64,000 nt of DNA from Sialis fuliginosa (GCA_961205875.1 OY540809.1:28408267-28472266); one strand, 5' to 3'. Positions 48,468 to 60,854 are shown, numbered from the stretch's first letter. The notes: generated by a model from the letters alone, not told the origin. Program-made: numbers and translations.

Positions 48468-48573
48468 ATACTTATACCTATAATTCGGTACATTTTTATA
48501 AATTTTTTAGTACCTGAGCTCGGATCTGGTAATTTTCACCAGTTTAGTATTGGTCTGGGCGTTAAGGGGTTAA

Positions 48574-48800
48574 GGAAACACGACATATCAATATCCCCAC
48601 CTTAAAAGCAGTAACCGACATCTATGTATACCGAAATTTCACACCAAGTTTGAGCAAAGGAAAGCCGATCCGCGCTGAAATCGCCTCTGTTATGATTTAC
48701 AGTGGCTCTACTAGGAGAGGCGCAGCTATAAATCTCCGTACCACAAATCGTGTGGGGCCAACCGATAGACACGCCCCCGCACACAAAATACGTGATAATT
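48574..48800. other. GC-rich island, possible promoter
   Basis: It is bounded on the left by ggcgttaaggggttaa, a piggyBac-like end at 48552-48567. It contains gacacgccccc (GC-box type), and on the plus strand ctataaat at about 48726. A 60-codon minus frame has no family signal. It could be an internal nord promoter, an enhancer or an old insertion. Confidence 0.35.
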
Positions 48801-48999
48801 CAAAACGAGCGTGATTCGCGTTCGTGTTACATTTTAATTATGCGAAACATTATGTGGTGTGAATGGTTTTTATCTCTCCGAGTTTGAACGGTTTAATGAA
48901 AGTGGATATTTATTAAGTTTGAATTTTGGAAAATTGGTTATTTTGTATGTAAATAAGTAGTTTTTATCTGTTATTGATATATCTATTTAACGATATAAC

Positions 49000-49510
49000 A
49001 AAATGTTACGTTCCCCCTAATGGGACACCAATAAATTCTACTTTAACAAGCCGTGGCTTGGGATGAGACCCTTTAGGTCCACACAATCAACTTCCCAACA
49101 TGGTATGACTATAAATACTTGAATACTGATTATTTATTGTTTCCATATAGTTTATGTGAATATTTTTTTTAACATGTATACATAAACAATTTTAATAGAA
49201 TTTGCCAGAATTTGTCACCGTATATTAGTTTTCTATTATTCCTAATGTCAATAATATAATACACATTTTTAGAATAACTACTCTGAAAATTTGAATTAAA
49301 TTGCGTTTGTTTCCAAGTCAACATGAATTTATTTAAAATTCAAATTTTGAAGGTGATTTTCACCCCTTCAATGGCTGTTTAGGCACGTATAAAAAAATAC
49401 TGAAATACATGTTTCATTATTTGTATTGTAGAATAGTTATGCTAAGTTTCAAGTAAATCCGACCAAAAAAATATTTACACCCCCTTTTACTCCCGTAATA
49501 AAAGCATGTT
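49000..49510 (-). repeat. Family F repeat, copy 2
   Basis: Inverse of 45240-45850, sharing catgaatttatttaaaattc, gggatgagaccctttaggtc and acacccccttttactccc. Confidence 0.7.
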
Positions 49511-50546
49511 AAAAGGAACGTCCTTTTCAAGCTATTTAACAAAATAGCTTTAAATAAACATGAAAATGTAAATAAATAATAAATGTACAAAAAAACGTTT
49601 TCTGTTTGTAACTACTCGAAAGTACAACAAAGCTTTGAAAATAACATTTATTTTATAGTTTAGTATTAGCTTAGGTATACAACGTAGAATTTCTTACTGG
49701 TGTAGAAATTGTAAAAATGTTGTTAGAACATAGCAAGATATATATTTCCAGAAAACTCCCTAACAAAATATATCTCGAAACACCATCATCCAAGGGCCCA
49801 AAGTTTTGATATACAAGGATTTTGTAAACATACTATAGCTAATTAACGGAATGTTCGATCAACCACGTCTTTCGCAATTTAGACAGAGAATTAAATTATC
49901 TACAACAATTTTAACAAATAAATGATTTTATAAATTTTAAAATGACGACTAAAAAAATGTCACTTTAAAAAGCGAAATTTTTAATTCATTTTCCTTCTAT
50001 TTTTTTCTTTTATTTCCAGAGCTATAGTACAAATTAAAATTTAAAGCCAATGTATCGAATATGAATATGAATATGAATTAGTTATAGACCTGCCTAGTTA
50101 AGTACCTTCAAAAACTCTAATAATAAAAATATATATTTTTAATTAACTAATTCGTCTCTCAATACTGTATTTTAAACATTGTATCAATACTTATTTTTAA
50201 ACATTAAAAATTCGCTATTCCAACACGGGTATTGATAAAAAAAATCGATTGGATCGTGGTTAAAAAGTTTGGGAATATATATTATTTTTTGTCAAAGTGA
50301 TTTGAATTTATAATACGAAATAATATTACTAGAAAATATTCTGAAGTTTTCATAGTGCCTACTATTTTTACAATTTAAATTATTTTTTGCCATAGACAGA
50401 AAATTTTTGGATTCCACTTAAAATATTATAATAAATTTATATTTGTTTATGTATATAATTCAATTACACAAAAAATTAACATTTGTTGTGTATTTATAAA
50501 AATGCATATCTGATGAGAAAAACTAAAAAAATTGAATAAAACTTAC

Positions 50547-50711
50547 GTTTTTGTTTTATTCGGCAAAAAACGAACAATGATCTGCTTATTCTCCAATAAC
50601 CAATTGTCTGGATTGTTGAAGGACTCATCTATACAACTGCCTAATGATAACAAAACCAGCGCTAGAAAATACCTCACCAAAGAACGGCTGTTAATATTCT
50701 GTACTGAAGAC
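50547..50711 (-). CDS. nord: nord exon 2: signal peptide and start of the NDNF N-terminal domain
   Basis: The 165-nt exon lies between acceptor tatttacag (50720-50712) and donor gtaagt (50546-50541). It encodes residues 4-57 and two bases of residue 58. SRSLVRYFLALVLLSLGSC has the basic flank, hydrophobic core and small-residue exit of a signal peptide. After it comes IIVRFLPNKTK, which continues into exon 3 as T-VYYWVPEEKALSFTMTSC. That join resembles the human NDNF segment in which an aromatic beta strand precedes the first conserved cysteine. NKT is a potential N-glycosylation site, as expected for a secreted protein. The exon is isolated: 4.4 kb from exon 1 and 32.6 kb from exon 3. The assignment rests on matching phase (2 to 2), the sense of the joined sequence and clean splice sites. 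Confidence 0.8.
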
Positions 50712-50912
50712 CTGTAAATACAAAGATTTTATTATAAACTATTCTAATATTGTAGAGACATGAGTTAAGTAAACAAATCGTCTAGAATTCTAGAAAATGA
50801 GAACAACCGATACCGAGGAATTTAAACTGCAAAAAGTGCAAAACATTCTAAAACTACCTAATTGAAAATCATTCATCATTTTAAGTCATACATATCGAAT
50901 TTTTGCCAAATA

Positions 50913-51063
50913 TACAAAATGTCCCATAAAAATATCGACAATCTTTCAGAAGTTATCGAGGATATTAAAACAATCGCTTTTTCTTAATAAACCCATATCC
51001 GCAAACGAACCGTTTTAACAGTAGAGTAAAAGAAAGGACCGTGCTCAAAAGTAATAACTATTT
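50913..51063 (+). repeat. Truncated left end of the 11751-12484 family
   Basis: It shares caatctttcagaagttatcg, attaaaacaatcgctttttc and the gcaaacgaaccgttttaaca block. Confidence 0.65.
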
Positions 51064-51338
51064 GTACTTTTTTCTTTTATTTATTTTATTTTCATAAATT
51101 AATGTACTTAATGATATAACATATCTGTCTGTTTGTTCTGACAACACGAAAAATACTGAACAGATTTTAATGAAACTTTTAATGTTAGAAAGCTTAAAAC
51201 TATAAAATTAGTTTAGGCTATATGAAAATTGAGGTACCTACGTATTAAGTAAAAATGTATACACCTAAGTCAGAACGCTTTCATTTTTTAAATAATCACA
51301 AACGAAACAAAGTGGGAATTTCTAGTCTACAACTTTAA

Positions 51339-51825
51339 CCCTTAACTGGTATCATGGGGTTCATGTTTTGATGTTTTTCTAAAAATCTTAGCATCATGTG
51401 CATCTGTCATTTCAAATAATCTCAGTACGTCGCAACTCGCGGCGGGTACCGGACATTTAACACCTAATAAGGGCCGATCGGCCCCCACAATATTTTTTTA
51501 TTGTTAATTAGAGGCATAAAAACTTTTTTTTTGCTTAATTACTCCATATTAAATAAGAAAACAAATATTTTTGTTAAAAACCTTTCCTAAAGTTAATTTT
51601 TTCAGTTTCTACAGGTATTTAAAAATATCGAAAAAAATTGTAACTTTATTGGGATCTCTCGTAATTTAGTAAAATAATGGTAATAAAAGCTAGTTGATTA
51701 AGTGTATTATTTACCATTTATTACCATTATTTAAACTAGCTTGCCAAAAGCTAATCTTCAGTAGGGGCCGCAAATACCCCACGATACCAGTTACGTATGT
51801 AAAATTTACGATACCATTTAAGGGT
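51339..51825. mobile_element. piggyBac-like MITE in nord intron 1 region
   Basis: TTAA at 51335-51338 and about 51826-51829. The inverted ends cccttaactggtatcatggg and gataccatttaaggg are imperfect, and a second inverted gatacc block sits at 51783. Inner gggccgatcggcccc is palindromic. Confidence 0.55.
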
Positions 51826-51930
51826 TTAAATTATAATTACAAAATCTTTCCTACTCTCTGCTTAGAGCTAATTTATGATAATAAATTAATAATAAATAAA
51901 GACTTTGCAAATAATCCAACTATATATTAA

Positions 51931-52010
51931 AAGTATATTCTTATATTAAGAAAATGTTGTTTTCGTTATTTATAAAACAAGGATTGTCTTAGCCCAAATC
52001 ACTTGTTTCT
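51931..52010 (+). repeat. Direct repeat partner of 57457-57535
   Basis: agtatattcttatattaaga, aatgttgttttcgttat and ataaaacaaggatt recur at 57457-57535 with few changes. Confidence 0.6.
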
Positions 52011-52402
52011 CCTGTTTATTTAGGTACCCCTTCATGAAATTTAATTAGCCAATTATAAATGCAATTAACGAAAAAGTAATTATCTGGTATCAGTTTCTTA
52101 ATCTAACAATAAATACTGCAAATATCTATGTAAATATATATTAGTGCACATTTGCACAACCACCGTCATGTTTTGCACACATATATAAACAATAAATCTA
52201 TTTTTTACTTATAGTATTTCAGCACGGGCGGCGTTCATCAACCTGAGATGATCCTGTTAACGTAAATTTGCTTAATCAGCTAAATTTGGCACCTGGGCAC
52301 GATGATTCAACGGTAAAACAAAGCCATCCTCAATAAATGTCCTACCGCTTAACAAATCGAACCAACTGCAGTCACAATGAAACACACACATACACACACA
52401 AA

Positions 52403-52962
52403 CAGGCGCGTATACAAGGGGGGGTCAAGGGATCATGACCCCCCTCCCCCCAATAATTAATAAAATACACTAGTTATTATGAAGAAAGTTATAATTATAT
52501 AGGTAGTTAAATAAATTTTCAACTACAAAATCATTTGAATAAAAAATTTATATTTTGATAATTAGCTCCTTGACACGTAGAAATGAATATTGGCATATTC
52601 TTTTTAATATGCCTAATTAGTAATTATTTTATATGAGTTATAGGAAATTAATTTGACTTCATTTCTAGTTGTCATATTGTGCATTTCTTCTACTACTGTT
52701 TATTGCAAAATTCGGATTTGTAAAATAAACAATTAAAAAATTTGCAGTCAAGAAAATGTTTGTTATCTAATATCTCTAAAACGACAGCTCTAAATAAATT
52801 TTCATTTATAGTTTATTAATCAGCGAATTTTTCTGTATACTGTTCTGGATTTTTTTTTTACAAAAACTAAACAATACAACATATATGCTGCTATTAGAAA
52901 GTTAAATTTGTATTTTTTTTTTGTATGACACCCTCCGAGAAGTTAGGTTGTATACGCGCCTG
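52403..52962. mobile_element. Non-autonomous hAT-like element in a CA-rich tract
   Basis: An 8-bp duplication, cacacaaa, flanks the 560-bp unit. TIRs caggcgcgtatacaa and ttgtatacgcgcctg are exact. A G-rich/C-rich block follows the left end. A related left end, caggcgcgtatagaaaaggg, stands at 55517. Confidence 0.8.
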
Positions 52963-53039
52963 CACACAAACACACACACATACATGCACTCGCATATGCA
53001 CTGTCTTATTGTTAGACATATATGTATATTTGTAAACAT

Positions 53040-53800
53040 ACTAATTTTTAGGGTTCCGAAGACGCTCTATTAATCTCATTATATCGTCTGTCAGTCCGAT
53101 CTTTTCAGTCAAAGCAAAATATCTAGTAAACTATAGAAGCCAGTAACATGTAAAATTATACCTTCTATGTAGTAAAAATGTACGAATTTTTTGAAAATAT
53201 AATTTTTCAGGGGAGGGGGGTGCTAACTAAAGTTAGACAAAAAAAATTATTCCAAGGCATGTGACACGTCAAAATGTCTAACCAAACCAGTGAAATTCGA
53301 CACTCTTTCTTTTTTCTTCTAAATCAATAATGGCGCCTACAGGGGGCTTGAAAGCAAAACCAAAAAATAATTGTATACCAAGGTGTGTGGGATATCAAAA
53401 TGTAGATCTCTATAAGTAGAATTAGACCTTATTTTTATTTTTTTTCTATCTCAAAAATGGCGCCTGCAGGGAGCTCCAAGCAGAATCTTATTTTGCCCCA
53501 CTCCCCTCTAACTGGGTAATTACTGGCTCAAAAAATCTGAAAAAAATTGGTAACAAGGCTTTGGTGGAACTACCAACAACAAATACTAAAGTTACCAATA
53601 TCAAATAAGGAAGGGCGTCATAGAATTTTTTTTTTATTTTCATATCTAGGCATGTGGGGTGTCAAAATATAGATCTAAATTAATAAAATATGACCCTATT
53701 TTTATATTTTTTTCTAACACAAAAATGCACCTGTAAGTGGCTCCAAACAGTCCACGTAGTATGTACTTCGGAACCCTTATGGAATACACCCGTGTATATT
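53040..53800 (-). repeat. Family E repeat, copy 2
   Basis: Inverse and longer than copy 1. Blocks aatggcgcctacagggggct and aatggcgcctgcagggagct show internal duplication; it ends with tacttcggaacccttatgg. Confidence 0.7.
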
Positions 53801-54159
53801 TTGACCGATTTTTTTATGTTTCTATATTTGCATTTGCATTATGTTGTATTTTAATTTACAATAAGTTAATTTTTAAGATAATGTACATATATAAATACAA
53901 ATATGGATTGTTGCTCAAAAAAAAATGTCAAATGCGAATCGAACTTTGTGTACTAGTATTCCATACCGTATAGTTTTTAATTTATTTACATACTTATGTT
54001 AATTTAATTTAATTTTAGCTGAGTTACGAACCACTCATATTTAATAGTTCAGAAAAAAAAATGTAAAGTACTGACTGATAATTTTCTTGTGTTCTCGACA
54101 TCATTGATAATATAATTATAACAACACAATACATAGTTTAATTCCTTGAACTATCAGCT

Positions 54160-54415
54160 TTCATTAGATACCCCCTTCCCCGAGACAGAATTTAAAAAAA
54201 ATTGGTAATCCATTTGTCACTCTTAAAAAGCGCCAAAAACTAAAATTTTATTTTTATAACACAGATCTATTATTGGTCTACAATTTACTTTAATTAGGTA
54301 TGCCAAATTTTAACTTTCTAGGTCATACGGTTCAGTATCTAGACGCCTGTTACAGACAGACAGACAGCGTTTTTTTCTGTTTTCCGATTTCGATACGGAA
54401 CATTAAAAATTTTAA
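54160..54415 (-). repeat. Family D repeat, copy 2
   Basis: Inverse of 43965-44210, ending with gatacggaacattaaaa. Confidence 0.6.
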
Positions 54416-55102
54416 TGTTTAAATACAAAATGTTTCCTCTCATTGCAGACCCTGTCCACAAGTTTTAAGATATGTATTACTGGATTGCATTGTATTCTTT
54501 TTTATTTGTATATACGTTTACGATATTTCGAAATGTTAATTTAATATTTTTTTAGAAAATTTATAATGTTTTGATCACCCATTTTAAAAATAAGTGCTAC
54601 AAAATTTAATCACTATTTTTTTATTTTTAATAATCGATACTGTTCAATATAAAAGATAAGTTACATTTTCATGTTATAATGGGAATATGTGTTATATTGG
54701 GATATACATATAATCTTAAAATTATTATGAGCCATTTAATCTGACGTCTTTCTAAAATTGTCATCATAACAAACGTGGAAGTATATTACTTTATTACTTT
54801 GATAAAAAAACATGATTTTCAACTTTTTTTATTTATATATTCTGTTAAAAAAATTGATAACAAGGAGATATAAATATAGATTATATGATAATAATAGTAT
54901 GAATGCATCATGAATCCTGGTGTACATTTTTCATTAATTATAATTACTTCATAAGATCAATACAGAAAATTAATTTTTCATAAATCTTGACTTTTGTACA
55001 CAACTTTTTAAAAGGATTAATTATTCTTAATGTAGATAATAATATATATAACAAAATTGTTCGAGTTAACAATATTTTAAATATCAAACTAATGTTACTT
55101 AC

Positions 55103-55380
55103 ATCTTCATTGGAATATTAAATATTTTATTTGATATTCACCACATTTTATCTTAATTTTAATTTAATTTAATTTTAAACATATGTCTTCCAATTTTATA
55201 ATAGTTACATTTTTATACATTCTACGAAACCACATAAAATATAATATTTTTCTGTTGATCAAAAGAAAACATGGATACTTAATCAAAAAAGATCACTGCA
55301 ATACACAATAACACATGGAAAATTTAAATTTCCCGCGGTTAGTAATCACTTCCAACGATACCGGCCGCGCACTTGTAACT
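55103..55380 (-). CDS. nord: nord exon 1: 5' leader and first 8 coding bases
   Basis: Only 55110-55103 is coding: ATG AAG AT, followed by the strong donor GTAAGT (plus-strand acttac at 55097-55102). Spliced to exon 2, which begins G TCT TCA, it reads Met-Lys-Met-Ser-Ser and opens the frame that carries the signal peptide. Exon 2 itself has no Met before its hydrophobic core, so an upstream start is required, and this donor supplies it in the right phase. The leader boundary at 55380 comes from the initiator motif and is uncertain; several short upstream reading frames lie in it. The coding part is well supported by phase and donor quality. Another 5' exon has not been excluded. Confidence 0.6.
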
Positions 55381-55500
55381 GAATGATCGAGTGAGCAGGC
55401 AGCAAAGTGACGTTAGCTCATATCTGAGTGCATCTAAGCTCACGTCTATACTGCGCAGACGCCGGTCTATATTGTCTCAATTAGAATGGATCTCACGACA
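55349..55500 (-). promoter_or_regulatory. nord: Candidate nord promoter in a GC-rich island
   Basis: This stretch is conspicuously richer in G+C and CpG than its surroundings. On the minus strand a perfect arthropod initiator, TCAGTT, lies at 55382-55377, which would put the start site at 55380. GGAAG sits 28-32 nt downstream (55353-55349), a 4-of-5 fit to the downstream promoter element RGWYV. No TATA box is placed about 30 nt upstream. The position is about 270 nt upstream of the start codon at 55110. The leader it implies contains several upstream ATGs and an AG acceptor-like site, so it may be spliced or the true start may lie elsewhere. The link to nord is inferred from distance and strand only. 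Confidence 0.4.
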
Positions 55501-55778
55501 GTTTTTAATAGAAAACAGGCGCGTATAGAAAAGGGGATGATGAGAAAGTAAAATCTACCCCTTTAAATGAATGCTGAATTTTCCTTTAATTCTAGGAATA
55601 GACCCCTATACCGCATACCCTCTGTTAGCGAAAAAGACATATCAAAACATATCAACACTTTTTTGATAGAAATCTTTACAAATATAAATGATGGTCCGTC
55701 ACTGTTTTTATTATAGCGAGATAAAACTGATAAAAAAATGTGTACGTTTATTTAGTTATATGAAAGTTAAATGAATAT

Positions 55779-55818
55779 ATGTTGGAACACCTTCATAATA
55801 ATGAAGGTGTTCCAACAT
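55779..55818. repeat. Perfect 18-bp-arm hairpin
   Basis: atgttggaacaccttcat, a 4-nt loop (aata), and atgaaggtgttccaacat. Confidence 0.95.
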
Positions 55819-55904
55819 TTCGCCACATTCTACAATGATTGAGGAGCTTAATTTTTTTTTTCTTTGTAAAAGTTGATACAAAGTATAGTTAGGCCCAGTT
55901 AGGG

Positions 55905-56152
55905 GTCGTCCATAAAATACGTACGCAAAAAGGGGGGGAGGGGGGGTTAATTATCTAACGTGATGATATTTGACGAGGGGAGATAGATTTATTTTGCAGT
56001 CGCGATATAAAGGACGTTGCTTTTAATGTTCAATTTTGACAATTTTCATCGTTCATAAAAATAAAATCATTAATGTGATTCAGCATGACAAAGTGGGAGA
56101 AAAGGGTCAAAAATGCGTGAATTTTTCGTGGCAAATTTTATGAATCATCCCT
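55905..56152. mobile_element. MITE with GGTCGTCCATAAAAT-type ends
   Basis: aggggtcgtccataaaatac pairs imperfectly with attttatgaatcatccct. G-rich blocks lie inside. This terminus style is widespread in arthropods. Confidence 0.6.
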
Positions 56153-58620
56153 TATATGATATTATTAAATATTGAGCAATATTATAGATAATCGAATAAT
56201 GTAGAGTTTTGCATTCTCAAAAAAGCGATTATATCTACATTATTTTTAATTTCTATGAAAAAAAATTTTCATAAAAATCGAGTATATTAAAAATTAGACA
56301 GATAACTTTTGAAACAGTTTGTAAATCCCAAAAAGCTTAACAACTGTCAAAATCTACCATAATTTTGAAAAAAAAAACGAAACTTACCGAAAACTACACA
56401 AAAGCCATTCTCAGGTATTCACTTTTTGCTCTCGACGGTTAAAAATAAAAATACTACAAACTTTATGCGGTAAAGGGTCAACCCGTCATGAATCAATTTC
56501 TAGTTTTAGACATACATCAAATTTATTGATAAAACGTGATACTTAAGGATGCTCAAGTACCCTTTTCCACCCCCTCCCTCGTCCCCACTTTCACATTCCA
56601 ACCTGATCTACCGGCAATTACACCCATTATACAATAAGTACAAAAAAGGTGAAAGAGTATAACGAACTGTAAAACATTTAATATGATTATGCACTCGAAA
56701 ATGGTTGGGTTAAGTTCGCAGTGTTGTAGTTCCAACAAACCGCAGGGTACGAAATAAATCATTCAGAAGCCAAAAAGTCTAACGAACCTCTAATTCGGAT
56801 AGTTCAACTTTATTCTAAGCAACATAAAAGCAGAAATTTTATTAATATAATGAATCAATAAATATATACTTATATAGTCGATAAAAACAACGTTTTGTCA
56901 GCTCAGTTAATTAATAATGGAGTATGTCACATGACACAAATATATGAATATATTAACATCATAATACAAATCGATAATCTTAGATCGAAACTCAATAACT
57001 GACATATTGATCATTTTCTGATAAACACTTATTTCGATTTAGTGTTATTTTGTTTGATGTACATAGATTAAAATAAATGGTAGTTTAATGATTAATGATT
57101 AAAATTATGATGTGATCACCTAAAGCCATAAAAGAATTAAACTTCCCTCAAAGCAATCAAAATTGGCAACATTAAAAAAACAATACAAAACAAATTTTGA
57201 CATTATCTGAAAATATGACTGTTACAGTCTTCCAGTTCGTAAAAAAATGTACATTCATATCAATGGAAGAATTTATTAACTTGTTTACATTTTAGTCAAT
57301 AGATACTACACGCCCTTATAATTTAAAACACCCTATATTTTAAACACTATTACTATTTGTATTATTAAAATTGTTTTATATATAACAAACACAATATTTT
57401 CTTGTTTTTTCCGACAATATTGCTTTAAAGAGAAACAATAATATAGTTGGATTTAGAGTATATTCTTATATTAAGAAAATATTGTTTTCGTTATAGTACA
57501 TAAAACAAGAATTTCTTGTCCCAAGTCAATTTTTTTACCTCTGTATAGCCTACAACTGTCAACAAGTATAAGTAAATTCATCTTAATCCTCCTCTGTAGG
57601 AACGTATCACCTGTATATCATAATATACCCTCAATTTTTGAATTCAACCCTGATATTACTTTACCATGTATTTATCAAAAATAATCATAAGTTGCGCAAA
57701 TAATGTATGTAGTATACTATATAATGAATACAACATTGTATTATATTTTCATTTGTATTTTTTGTGCCCTGCAGTACATAGCCCCATCAGTATTCATCAG
57801 TTCTGCCAGCTTATAGATAATGAATGGGCATTATCAACATTTTAAATAATAATAAAAATATTGTGTAAAAATGTATTTTATGATAATAGTTGAAGAAACA
57901 AGAACAACCCCTAAATTGATTTGAACGTCGAGTAATCGAAAGTTTATAATAAAATAAAATCAATACTCGGTGTTCTTATAAATAAATTGAAAATGATGTA
58001 AAATTAGGCACTTTTTCATTTATCATTGATAACATCTTAGACAAGGAAAGATAAAGGACAAATAACACATTACCTAGCGTTGTTACGATATCGCTCCACA
58101 AGTCATTGGCGTATCATTCAGATTTTAAAATAAATATCAATAGTTTTGAATTATAAAATTAATGAATAATAAATGTGTTATATTATCATTAAAAGTATTT
58201 CAGTGATAATTGATTAACAGAGAAACATCTATTTGGAACAATCATCTCTCATAATTTAAAGTATATTTGCATATTATAAATATTCAATTGACGCCTCTGG
58301 GATAATATGCATGGAAATAATAATTGTGACATTTAAGAAAAGATGGCCGCCATAAAATTTTAGTAACAATTTTATATACGGACTAGTATTGGTTGTTATG
58401 TATCCATAGTATTTCCTAATCTAAGGATCAGTTATTCTAAAAATGTGTATTATATTATCGATATTAGGACTCTCTTAATCATAATATGATTGAGCGAGTT
58501 TTGCTCAAAACTGACATTACCATATGAAATATTGCCAAAAATTCTTTCAAAATCCGTTGACATCTCGATCTTTTTTAAATGGAACGAACGAGTTTTGGAA
58601 CCTCCTCCACACATAACTCA
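56153..58620. other. AT-rich DNA, no gene seen
   Basis: Only short unsupported frames, the 57457-57535 direct-repeat partner and a family F crumb near 58430. Confidence 0.4.
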
Positions 58621-59070
58621 TAATAGAGTGAGGGCTGGCTGCAAAAAAACTAGTAACAAGGTAAAATGTTTTTTTTAAATATTAGTACCCATAACGACCA
58701 TGAGAAAAATCATTTTATGCCTGGGTAGAACTTGTTAATTTTTCGGGGGGGGGGGGGGGGCTAAAGAGCTAATGCTAGGTGAAAAAAAGAAAAATTTTAT
58801 ACCGGCATGTGGCATGTTAAAATGTATAACCAAAGCAGCGGAAACTGGCCCTCTTTCTTAATTTGCTCTAAATCAAAAATGACGCCTACAGGGGGCTTTA
58901 AAGCAAATTAAAAAAAAATACATTTTTTTACCTAGCTTTAGCTCCTTAGCACCATCAACAAGTTTCGTCCAGGCATAAAATGATTTTTCTCATGGTCACT
59001 AACATTTAAAAAAACATTTTACCCTGTTACTCGATAGGCTAGTTTTTTGCAGCCAGCTCTTGATCTATAA
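58621..59070. mobile_element. TIR element carrying a family E fragment
   Basis: Arms agggctggctgcaaaaaaac and gttttttgcagccagctctt are inverted and continue through ttttatgcc/ggcataaaa blocks. Between them lie a 16-nt G run (58745-58760) and about 120 bp resembling family E (atgacgcctacagggggctt). Confidence 0.7.
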
Positions 59071-59966
59071 AAATATTTCAATTTGGTTTGGCCGCTAACA
59101 AATTCTTTATAATAGCGGGAATAAATGTTTTAAATATTATTTAATAGAAATTCCAAATGTGTTGTTATTTTTTGGCACGTTGATTGCTGATAATAGTGGG
59201 CTACGAAATTATGTAAATTGATTGGATAAAAAATACAAAATAAACTTAATCGGTATTGTCTATACGTGCAGTTAGCAATCTAAAATACGCGTATCACAAT
59301 AAGACACGCGAAAATGTTGATAAATAGTGGCATATTTCTAAAACTTTGCATTTTTAAACCAGTTTCAATATTGCTATTGATTAAATATGTATGTATCTTA
59401 AAGAATGGCTATTTTACAAAACTCTATTTATTGTTGATTGTATTCGCATAAGCAATTTTCTGAATTAGCAACGATTTTACAAATCAATGAGTCATGGTAT
59501 AGTTCCTTTTTTTACATTTGATGTATAATTAACCGCTGCGGCATCATTACAATTAAAAAAAGTTGCTGATATAAATATTCTTAATCCATTCCGCATTGTT
59601 GATTTTTAAATGAAACTTTTAATAATTAAGAAATGATTAAATAGGAAGAAATGTCTTATTCAAATTTTGTGAATTTTTTCAGTGAACCGAAGATTAAAAA
59701 TATTATATTAATTTATAATAATGTTAAGGAACCAATTTATTTAGATTTGATTATAAAAATAATTAACAAAAAAAAAAAATTAAGTAATTCAGTTTCTTTT
59801 TTAGTGTTCTGTAATTTACTTACAATAAGGCATATAAAGATAGTATTCTTTACGTGAACTCTACTTATAAAAATATTGATTTTTATCTCGTTTTTTACTT
59901 AAATTTGGTAACTATAGGTATGGTTAATTTTTTTTTTAATAAAAATAAAAGAGTTATACATAATTG

Positions 59967-60395
59967 CACTAAAAATTTGATAGTATGTACTTTGTACACT
60001 CGAACATAAATTTTAATATTTACTTTGCACTAAATTTTAACTCGGATTGAAGAATATGCCGGTATGACGTCACAATTGTCAAAAATCACGTGTACAGTGT
60101 ACATATAATATAATATATTCAGAATAAAGTTAATACTCTAATAATATACACGTTTTTATACACGTTAATATACACAATTATTTTTGGTCGGGGAAATTTA
60201 TTGGGGCGAAAGGAACTTGGTTAGTTTTGGTTATGTTAAAATATAGAATATTACAAAAATTACAATAAATATATCAAAAATATGTAAAAAATAATCATCA
60301 AAAAATCATATTAAAAACATCAGAGGGATCTTTCAGTGCAAAGTATTAAAATTTATATTCGAGTGTACAAAGTGCATGCTATCAAATTTTTAGTG
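59967..60395. mobile_element. MITE with ~50-bp TIRs
   Basis: cactaaaaatttgatagtat and atgctatcaaatttttagtg pair, and pairing continues through tttgtacactcgaa/ttcgagtgtacaaa. A tgacgtcaca box lies inside. The interior is non-coding. Confidence 0.8.
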
Positions 60396-60854
60396 AAATG
60401 ATTTTTAAAAAGTGTATTTAAATACAAGCCTAAATAAAATAAAAAATATGTAAATGTAGCTCAGCAAACCAAAAATTATTTTCATAATAAAAGAAATATT
60501 AAAGCGCAGTAAATTAAGACAAGTGACAGGTGCAAATCATAGCAGACCAACCCCTCGGGTAATGCAATGATAATTTTTTATATGTGTCGGAAAAAAGTAA
60601 CAATTATATACCTATATTTAACGCTACATCTAATTATATTAAATGAAGTTCTCATGGTGAATATCAGAAGTGATATAATGAAGAAGTTTATAAGAAGTGA
60701 AGTATATACACTACATACATATATGTAATAATTTATTGAGTAGGTAGGTAATATTTCGCAAAGTAACCAGGGACTACTAAAGTGATTTATGCCTGCTATT
60801 ATACAATATAATGAATTTGTTTTCACAAGTAAAAGTTAACCAAATTCATTCTGT

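Larger units (their letters stand above)
17991..50546 (-). other. nord: nord intron 2, 32.6 kb
   Basis: It separates the signal-peptide exon from the rest of the protein. It holds most of the mobile elements listed below. The unlisted stretches 18000-19490, 22000-22900, 26400-28300, 29220-31050, 32410-33510 and 44220-45170 show only AT-rich sequence, short microsatellites and undated repeat crumbs. Confidence 0.75.

Noticed and set aside
50509-50535. Another CTGATGAG, considered as a hammerhead core
   Set aside because: No GAAA follows at a suitable distance and no stems form.
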